64,000 bases of DNA from Paraburkholderia sp. SG-MS1. GTDB taxonomy: Bacteria > Pseudomonadota > Gammaproteobacteria > Burkholderiales > Burkholderiaceae. Shown in pieces: positions 59,744 through 64,000 of the stretch. How positions within the stretch are numbered: the first letter of the stretch is position 1; every line of letters begins with the position of its first letter. Made by a program: the position numbers and the translations under genes. The DNA lies in assembly GCF_012275575.1 (NCBI RefSeq), contig NZ_NPIH01000286.1:129419-193418 (forward strand), written 5' to 3'. The notes below the pieces were generated by a model. It searched no databases. It saw only the letters and a program-made list of their open reading frames with translations, and was not told the origin of the DNA.

Positions 59744-60652
59744 ATGCCGTTGACGTCTCAATCCTTGCACGGCATCTTGCCGGCTATTCCCACTCCGGTG
59801 CATCCGGACGACACGATCAACGTCGAAGCCACCCGCGCGCTGCTGGGCTATCTGCTCGCGCAGGGCATTGACGGAGTTCTGCCGCTTGGCGGCACGGGCG
59901 AGTATGGCGCACTTTCAAGCGAGCAGCGCGTACGCATGGTCGAAGTGACGGCGCGCGAAGCGGCAGGCCGCGTGCCCGTTATCGCGGGCGTGCTCGACCC
60001 GGGGTATCACGATGCGATCAAGGCGGCGAAAGACTTCGCCGCAGCCGGCGCCGATGGCTTGCTGGTCCTGACGCCGTACTACACCAACCCGACGCAGGCC
60101 GGCATTCGCGACTATTTCATGCGCTATGCCGATGAATCGCCGGTGCCGATCCTGCTGTACGAGATTCCGTACCGCACGCGCATTGCGATCACACCGGAAG
60201 TGATTCATGAACTCTCGCAGCATGAACGCATCATCGGCATGAAAGCGTGCAACACCGACATGTGGCATTTCCTGCGCGTGGTGGCGGGCGTCGATGAGAG
60301 CTTCGCAGTCCTGAGCGGCGAGGACACCTTGTTCCCGCTGCATATCGCGGCAGGCGCGCGCGGCGGTATCGTCGTGACGGCTTCTCTGTTGCCGAGCGCG
60401 TGGCGCCGTATCTACGAACTCGCCAGCGCGGGAAAGACCCCGGAAGCGCTTGCCTTGCATCGCACGCTGATTCCGCTGATGAATCTGGCCTTCGCCGAAA
60501 CGAACCCCGGTCCGATGAAGTCGGTGATGGATCTCATCGGCGTGAACGCGCCCGACGTGCTTGCACCGCTCGTGCGTGCCGACGCGACGCTGGCGAATAA
60601 GCTGCGGGCCGAGCTCAAGAAGCAGCTTGCTGTTTTCGAGGGTCGCGAGTGA
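59744..60652 (+). CDS. Dihydrodipicolinate synthase/N-acetylneuraminate lyase family protein
   Basis: A 302-residue TIM-barrel of the DapA family. The Schiff-base lysine Lys167 is in IIGMKACN, Tyr139 in LLYEIPYRT, and the GGTGEYG loop (49-55) holds the keto-acid carboxylate. Family members cleave or condense pyruvate or related 2-keto acids. In a catabolic operon with hydroxy-acid oxidases, aldol cleavage or a dehydratase/decarboxylase reaction on a 2-keto acid is more likely than lysine synthesis. The start follows AAAGAGAAATCCGT. A dyad at 60649-60680 follows and may end transcription from both sides. Confidence 0.85.
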   Translation: MPLTSQSLHGILPAIPTPVHPDDTINVEATRALLGYLLAQGIDGVLPLGGTGEYGALSSEQRVRMVEVTAREAAGRVPVIAGVLDPGYHDAIKAAKDFAAAGADGLLVLTPYYTNPTQAGIRDYFMRYADESPVPILLYEIPYRTRIAITPEVIHELSQHERIIGMKACNTDMWHFLRVVAGVDESFAVLSGEDTLFPLHIAAGARGGIVVTASLLPSAWRRIYELASAGKTPEALALHRTLIPLMNLAFAETNPGPMKSVMDLIGVNAPDVLAPLVRADATLANKLRAELKKQLAVFEGRE

Positions 60653-60680
60653 CGCGCAGAGGTTTGCCCCAACGCGTCAC
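60649..60680. terminator. Dyad between convergent DapA-family and IclR genes
   Basis: GTGACGCG (60649-60656, overlapping the stop codon of the lyase) and CGCGTCAC (60673-60680) form a perfect 8-bp inverted repeat around a 16-base loop in the 31-base gap between convergent genes. It may act as a bidirectional terminator, though without a clear T-run. Confidence 0.45.
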
Positions 60681-60683
60681 GCG

Positions 60684-61511
60684 TTAGCGATGGGAGGTGG
60701 GCAGGCGCGACTTCGAGATCGAGGTCGCGGCCACCTGAACATGCTTGGCCAATTCCGCCTCGACGCGTTCCACTGTCCAGCGAGTCGTAGGCACGGAAAT
60801 GTTGATCGCCGCCACCGCGGCGCCGCCGTGATCCGTGATGGGTGCGGCAACGGAGATATCTCCCAGCACCGTTTCGTTCTCGACGATCGCATAACCACGG
60901 CGCGATGCCTGCCGTATCCGTTCGAGCAGTTTCTTCGGATCGATCTCCGTATACGGCGTCATTCGCTCGAGCCGCGTTTGGGCGATGATGGCCTTCAGTT
61001 GTTTCTCGGGCAGGCGCGAAAGAATGGCGGTGCCGGACGCGGTGAAGAGGGCCGGTAGCCTCGCTCCTAATGCAATGTCGACGTTGAAGAGATGGCGCCC
61101 GGGAAAGCGCGCGACGAATACGATTTCTTTCCCGTCGATTTCCTGCAGATTTGTCGTCTCGCCAAGATGGCGGCTGATGTCCAGCAGATAGGGCGATGCC
61201 TTGTCGACCAGTTCATTGGCGCGGATGTAGTTGTAAGAGAACTGGAGCACCTTGGTGGTGAGCCGGTAATTACGCGTCTCCGGCACACGCGACAGGTAAC
61301 CGAGCGCTTCCAGCGTATAGACGATGCGCTGCGTAGCGCTTCGGTCGAGCGCCGACGCCTTGGCGATGTCGGCAAGCGTCATGTGGCGGCTCGCACCATC
61401 GAACGCGTGGAGCACCCGGAATGTCTTTTCGGTAGACCCGATGAACAGGGAAGAGCGTTCGGAAGATGCGTCACGCGACGCTGGCGCCGCTGCGGAAGAT
61501 GCCTTGGGCAT
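60684..61511 (-). CDS. IclR-family transcriptional regulator
   Basis: A 275-residue IclR regulator. Winged HTH at about residues 25-85 (MTLADIAKASALDRSATQRI) and a GAF-like C-terminal effector domain (about 95-265, with LPALFTASGTAIL and GYAIVENETVLGDISVAAPI). Its 20-odd N-terminal residues are Ser/Ala-rich and poorly conserved. It converges on the ABC transporter/DapA operon and probably regulates it or the porin/DctA region. A CGTAT-N4-ATACG dyad sits 14 bases upstream of its start. Confidence 0.9.
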   Translation of the reverse strand: MPKASSAAAPASRDASSERSSLFIGSTEKTFRVLHAFDGASRHMTLADIAKASALDRSATQRIVYTLEALGYLSRVPETRNYRLTTKVLQFSYNYIRANELVDKASPYLLDISRHLGETTNLQEIDGKEIVFVARFPGRHLFNVDIALGARLPALFTASGTAILSRLPEKQLKAIIAQTRLERMTPYTEIDPKKLLERIRQASRRGYAIVENETVLGDISVAAPITDHGGAAVAAINISVPTTRWTVERVEAELAKHVQVAATSISKSRLPTSHR

Positions 61512-61524
61512 TGAGTCAAGCGAT

Positions 61525-61538
61525 CGTATTGCGATACG
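61525..61538. promoter_or_regulatory. CGTAT-TGCG-ATACG dyad upstream of the IclR gene
   Basis: A perfect 5-bp inverted repeat with a four-base spacer directly in front of the IclR start. Many IclR proteins repress their own gene from dyads of this size. Function is inferred from position only. Confidence 0.4.
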
Positions 61539-61579
61539 TTTGATTGTAGTCCAATTGCAGTGCTGGAAATTCGCGGAAT

Positions 61580-61867
61580 TTATTCATTCGCGAGGAATGA
61601 AGGTGTCTTCGTAATGCAGCGAAGCGTGACTATCCGGAGGGTGACATAGCGCGTGATGTCCCGCACATCCTCGGCGTTCAGAAGGTTGGGAAACAATCTT
61701 GGCATGATGCCCGACGGTTCCCGGATGCGAGCTTCGATATCGGCTGCCCGGAAGTGACCCGAAATGCCGGTGGAAGTCGGACCCACCTTCGCCGCTTTGC
61801 CCATCACATGCCGCGCGATGTGCGGCGAGTTTCGCGCGCCTTTGCGCCCCGTTCGCTTCACGCGCAT
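61580..61867 (-). pseudogene. Decayed class I cytochrome c fragment
   Basis: A 95-codon frame. Its second half matches the distal part of a small cytochrome c: VGPTSTGISGHFRAADIEA, then GIMPRLFPN with the axial-Met region and LNAEDVRDITRYVTL as the C-terminal helix. Where the heme-attachment CxxCH should be, the frame reads HIARHVM, so both cysteines are gone (His and Arg instead). No signal peptide remains. It is therefore most likely a pseudogene. It lies between the IclR and porin genes. Confidence 0.5.
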
Positions 61868-61900
61868 AGATCGCGCGCGTCTGTGTTGACGTCTGAGGTG

Positions 61901-62941
61901 CTAGAACAGGACGTCGATACCGACGGTGACGGCTGTCTGACTGGACGCGCCCGTCGGGTTCAGTGTGCTGACCACCGCGTGCCTGTATGACGTGTAATCG
62001 ACTTCGCTATAGAGCGTCGTGCGCTTGGACAGCAGATACGCGAGCGAAACGATCGAAAGACCGCGGCGGCTGGCCTTATCGGTCGATACGGTGGTCTGGT
62101 AATAGCCGCCGCTGAAAATAATGTCCGGCCTGATGGTCCACGCAAGACCACCGAACGCGTTATTGGTCACCTGGTGAGGGGCGGCCGGATTTTGCAGATC
62201 TTCTGACATGAAGCCGCCAGATACGCGTACCGGACCGATCCTGTAGCCGACGCCCGCCATGTAGTAGCTGTCGCCTGTATACGTCATGCCGGTCAGTATG
62301 TTGCGGTGTCCGTACACGCCGCCGACGTCGACCGGACCGGCGCTGTAGCTCATGCCGACCGAGCGCGTTGCTCCGCTGCTGAAGTTTCCCGCGACGCCGC
62401 CAAACGAGTTGTCCACTTCGAACAGCAACGGCCCAAACGTGTTCTTGTACTTCACGGCGTTGTTGTTCCGCGTGCCGTCGGAGGCGGTAGTCAGCGGCAG
62501 GATCGGCGTGAAGTGGAAGCCGAACGGATCGTAAATGCTGATGATGTCGTGCGAGATCGTGTACTGGCGGCCCAAGTCCAGAGAGCCGTACCGCGTATGG
62601 CCAATGCCGACGAACGACTGCCGGTTAAATAGCGTGCCAGTGGTATTGTCCAGCTGCCCATTGCCGAGATTGAAGCCGCTTTCGAGGCGAAAGTGCGCGT
62701 TCCAGCCACCGCCCAGATCTTCTTTTCCGAGGAAGCCGAGTTTGTTCGAACTGTAATAGCCGTTCGAATTCATTGTCACTACCGAGCCGCCGCCTTTCGC
62801 TGCGTTGGTCTGGTAACGAACGCCGCCGTCCGCCGTGCCATATATCTGGACGCTCGATTGCGCTTGTGCTGGCAATGCGCTCAGCATACCAGCCGCCGCC
62901 GATATTCCAATCCCGAGGGATCTCCAAACTTTTGTTTTCAT
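61901..62941 (-). CDS. Gram-negative porin, third copy
   Basis: A 346-residue outer-membrane porin. The signal peptide ends LPAQA before QSSVQIYGTADGGVRY, and the final residue is Phe (DVLF). It resembles the porin at 39332 in the N-terminal block (GGSVVTMNSNGYYSSN) and EDLGGGWNAHFRLESG. A 19-bp palindrome lies 57 bases upstream of the start. The DctA-type gene is next upstream on the same strand. It may admit the dicarboxylate carried by that symporter. Confidence 0.92.
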   Translation of the reverse strand: MKTKVWRSLGIGISAAAGMLSALPAQAQSSVQIYGTADGGVRYQTNAAKGGGSVVTMNSNGYYSSNKLGFLGKEDLGGGWNAHFRLESGFNLGNGQLDNTTGTLFNRQSFVGIGHTRYGSLDLGRQYTISHDIISIYDPFGFHFTPILPLTTASDGTRNNNAVKYKNTFGPLLFEVDNSFGGVAGNFSSGATRSVGMSYSAGPVDVGGVYGHRNILTGMTYTGDSYYMAGVGYRIGPVRVSGGFMSEDLQNPAAPHQVTNNAFGGLAWTIRPDIIFSGGYYQTTVSTDKASRRGLSIVSLAYLLSKRTTLYSEVDYTSYRHAVVSTLNPTGASSQTAVTVGIDVLF

Positions 62942-62997
62942 AATATGTCTCCGATCTGGTGTCGTTGTGTGTGCGGCGTCTGCCGATGTCAGCGCCG

Positions 62998-63016
62998 GTC
63001 ATACGATTCGTATGAC
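62998..63016. promoter_or_regulatory. Perfect 19-bp palindrome upstream of the porin gene
   Basis: GTCATACGATTCGTATGAC is a perfect 9-bp inverted repeat around one central T, 57 bases upstream of the porin start and downstream of the symporter stop. The size and symmetry fit an operator for a dimeric regulator. A T-rich or A/T-rich stretch (CTAAATAAATAC) next to it suggests a promoter overlap. Confidence 0.55.
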
Positions 63017-63061
63017 TAAATAAATACTTTGCTTTCAAGCTCTGTTGACGGCTTTCACCGA

Positions 63062-63093
63062 ACCGGTGGCAGCTTTTCATTCATGCCACCGGT
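63062..63093 (-). terminator. Stem-loop between the symporter and porin genes
   Basis: ACCGGTGGCA (63062-63071) pairs perfectly with TGCCACCGGT (63084-63093) around a 12-base loop, 16 bases past the symporter stop. It probably ends the symporter transcript and separates it from the porin. No strong T-run follows on the minus strand. Confidence 0.55.
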
Positions 63094-63109
63094 CCGTAGG
63101 GTATCGCTG

Positions 63110-64000
63110 CTAGTTGCCGGTCTGACTGCTCGTGGTGCGAGTGAGGCGGGCGGGCGGCGGGTCTGCTGGTTTGAAGCCGGTTTTCAGCTCATGACGTAGT
63201 GCGCCGCGGTCAAGGGCCTTTTCCCAATTTGCGACTACGATGGTCGCAACGCTATTGCCGACGATGTTGGTGAACACGAATCCACTCGACATAGCCTTGT
63301 GAATACCAAGAATCAGCGCGATCGATTCGACGGGTATCGTGTTCGATGCCGCGAGCGTCGCAGCCAACACGGCAATCGCAGCACCGGAGACACCCGCTGC
63401 GCCTTTGGACGTGAGCAGCAGGACGGCGAGCAACACCAACTGGTCATGCCAGGTCATCGGCGTGTTGGTGGCCTGCGCGAGAAACACGGCGGCCGCGGCG
63501 AAATACAGACATGTGCCGTCGTGGTTGAAGGTATAGGCGGTCGGCAGGACTAGACCAACTACCGACTTTTCGCAGCCGAGCCGTTCCAGCTTGTCGATCA
63601 ATTGCGGAAACACCGTTTCCGACGAACTCGTGCCAATGACGAGCAACAACTCCGCACCGATATATCGCATCAAACGCAGCAGGCTGAAACCGTTGACTTT
63701 CGCGATCGGCCACAGGATCAGCAGGATGAAAAGCGCGCAGGTCAGATAGAACTCGAGTACGAGTTTGCCGAGCGAGATCAGCGTGCCGAAGCCAAACTTG
63801 CTGACGGTGAACGCGATCGCGCCGAAAGCGGCGAGCGGGGCGATCTTCATCGTCAGGCCGATGATCCAGAAGAGCGAGCCCGACACCGCATCGATCAGGT
63901 TCAAGGCTGGCTGTGCGCGCTCTCCCATTGCCGCGAGCCCGAATGCGAACAGCACGGAAAAGAACAGCACCTGCAGCACGTCGCCGCCGGCGAACGCGCT
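63110..64000 (-). CDS. Dicarboxylate/amino acid:cation symporter, DctA-like (C-terminal part; continues past the right edge)
   Basis: The frame is open to the window end, so the N-terminus is missing; 296 codons are visible. Landmarks of the DAACS family are present: GTSSSETVFPQL (HP1), PTAYTFNHDGTCLYF in TM7 and FVFTNIVGNSVATIVVANWEKALD in TM8. However, the TM8 residues that bind the substrate differ: DctA has DRFMSEAR where this protein has HKAMSSGF (codons 63278-63301), losing the Asp and the Arg that grips the side-chain carboxylate. The cargo is therefore probably not an ordinary C4-dicarboxylate. It is upstream of the porin gene in the same direction. Confidence 0.88.
   Translation of the reverse strand, partial: SAFAGGDVLQVLFFSVLFAFGLAAMGERAQPALNLIDAVSGSLFWIIGLTMKIAPLAAFGAIAFTVSKFGFGTLISLGKLVLEFYLTCALFILLILWPIAKVNGFSLLRLMRYIGAELLLVIGTSSSETVFPQLIDKLERLGCEKSVVGLVLPTAYTFNHDGTCLYFAAAAVFLAQATNTPMTWHDQLVLLAVLLLTSKGAAGVSGAAIAVLAATLAASNTIPVESIALILGIHKAMSSGFVFTNIVGNSVATIVVANWEKALDRGALRHELKTGFKPADPPPARLTRTTSSQTGN

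Overview
The window looks like part of a chromosome or megaplasmid of a Burkholderia-type betaproteobacterium (Paraburkholderia, Caballeronia or a close relative). The signs are high GC, dense catabolic operons each with its own LysR, GntR, DeoR or IclR regulator, and three Burkholderia-style porins whose mature N-termini carry the AQSSV-Q/T-LYG signature. No rRNA, tRNA, CRISPR array or intact insertion sequence was seen. Almost everything is uptake and degradation of small organic acids, except for one lower-GC accessory module near 46.7-49.9 kb.

Layout. (1) 2-9429 (+): a branched-chain-amino-acid-type ABC importer (substrate-binding protein, LivH, and a LivM-LivG-LivF triple fusion), followed by a TIM-barrel isomerase, two extended-SDR epimerase/dehydratases, a cupin, a classical SDR and a fumarate-reductase-like flavoprotein. 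It reads as one operon for an unidentified sugar-acid-like substrate. (2) 9447-14072: two back-to-back related LysR regulators and tcuAB (tricarballylate oxidation). (3) 14223-18392 (-): KdgT-type permease, DUF1537 kinase, PdxA2 and a DeoR regulator, the D-threonate/erythronate-type pathway. (4) 18645-33762 (-): a 15-kb co-oriented cluster of thirteen genes: XdhC maturation factor, AAHS-type MFS transporter, two UbiD decarboxylases, UbiX, an SSADH-like dehydrogenase, enoyl-CoA hydratase, three-subunit molybdenum hydroxylase, CoxG-like protein, alpha/beta hydrolase and carboxymuconolactone-decarboxylase-like protein. A divergent GntR regulator (33900-34583), an MFS transporter, an NCS2 permease and two porins continue on the + strand to 40423. 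Shared ATTGTATTAC-like sites suggest that GntR links the two sides. The whole looks like a degradation pathway for an aromatic or heteroaromatic acid, but no ring-cleaving dioxygenase or CoA ligase is present.

(5) 40684-46069: LysR, an ACC-deaminase/D-cysteine-desulfhydrase-like PLP enzyme, an SDR lacking its catalytic Tyr, and a secreted tannase-family esterase lacking both cysteines of its usual CS-D-HC motif. (6) 46070-50100: the accessory module. A CARF-less Card1-like (DUF1887) nuclease-fold protein is followed four bases later by an 832-residue P-loop NTPase flanked by small beta-barrel-like domains. This resembles a two-gene anti-phage or stress-response effector unit and is the best candidate for an undescribed system. 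A near-perfect sigma-28 (FliA) promoter lies upstream with no flagellar or chemotaxis gene behind it. (7) 50101-61511: FMN alpha-hydroxy-acid oxidase, two paralogous Tat-exported solute-binding proteins, LysR, a GlcD-like FAD oxidase, one ABC ATPase, one fused two-domain permease, a DapA-family lyase and an IclR regulator. (8) 61580-64000 (-): a decayed cytochrome c fragment, a third porin with a perfect 19-bp palindrome upstream, and the C-terminal part of a divergent DctA-type symporter.
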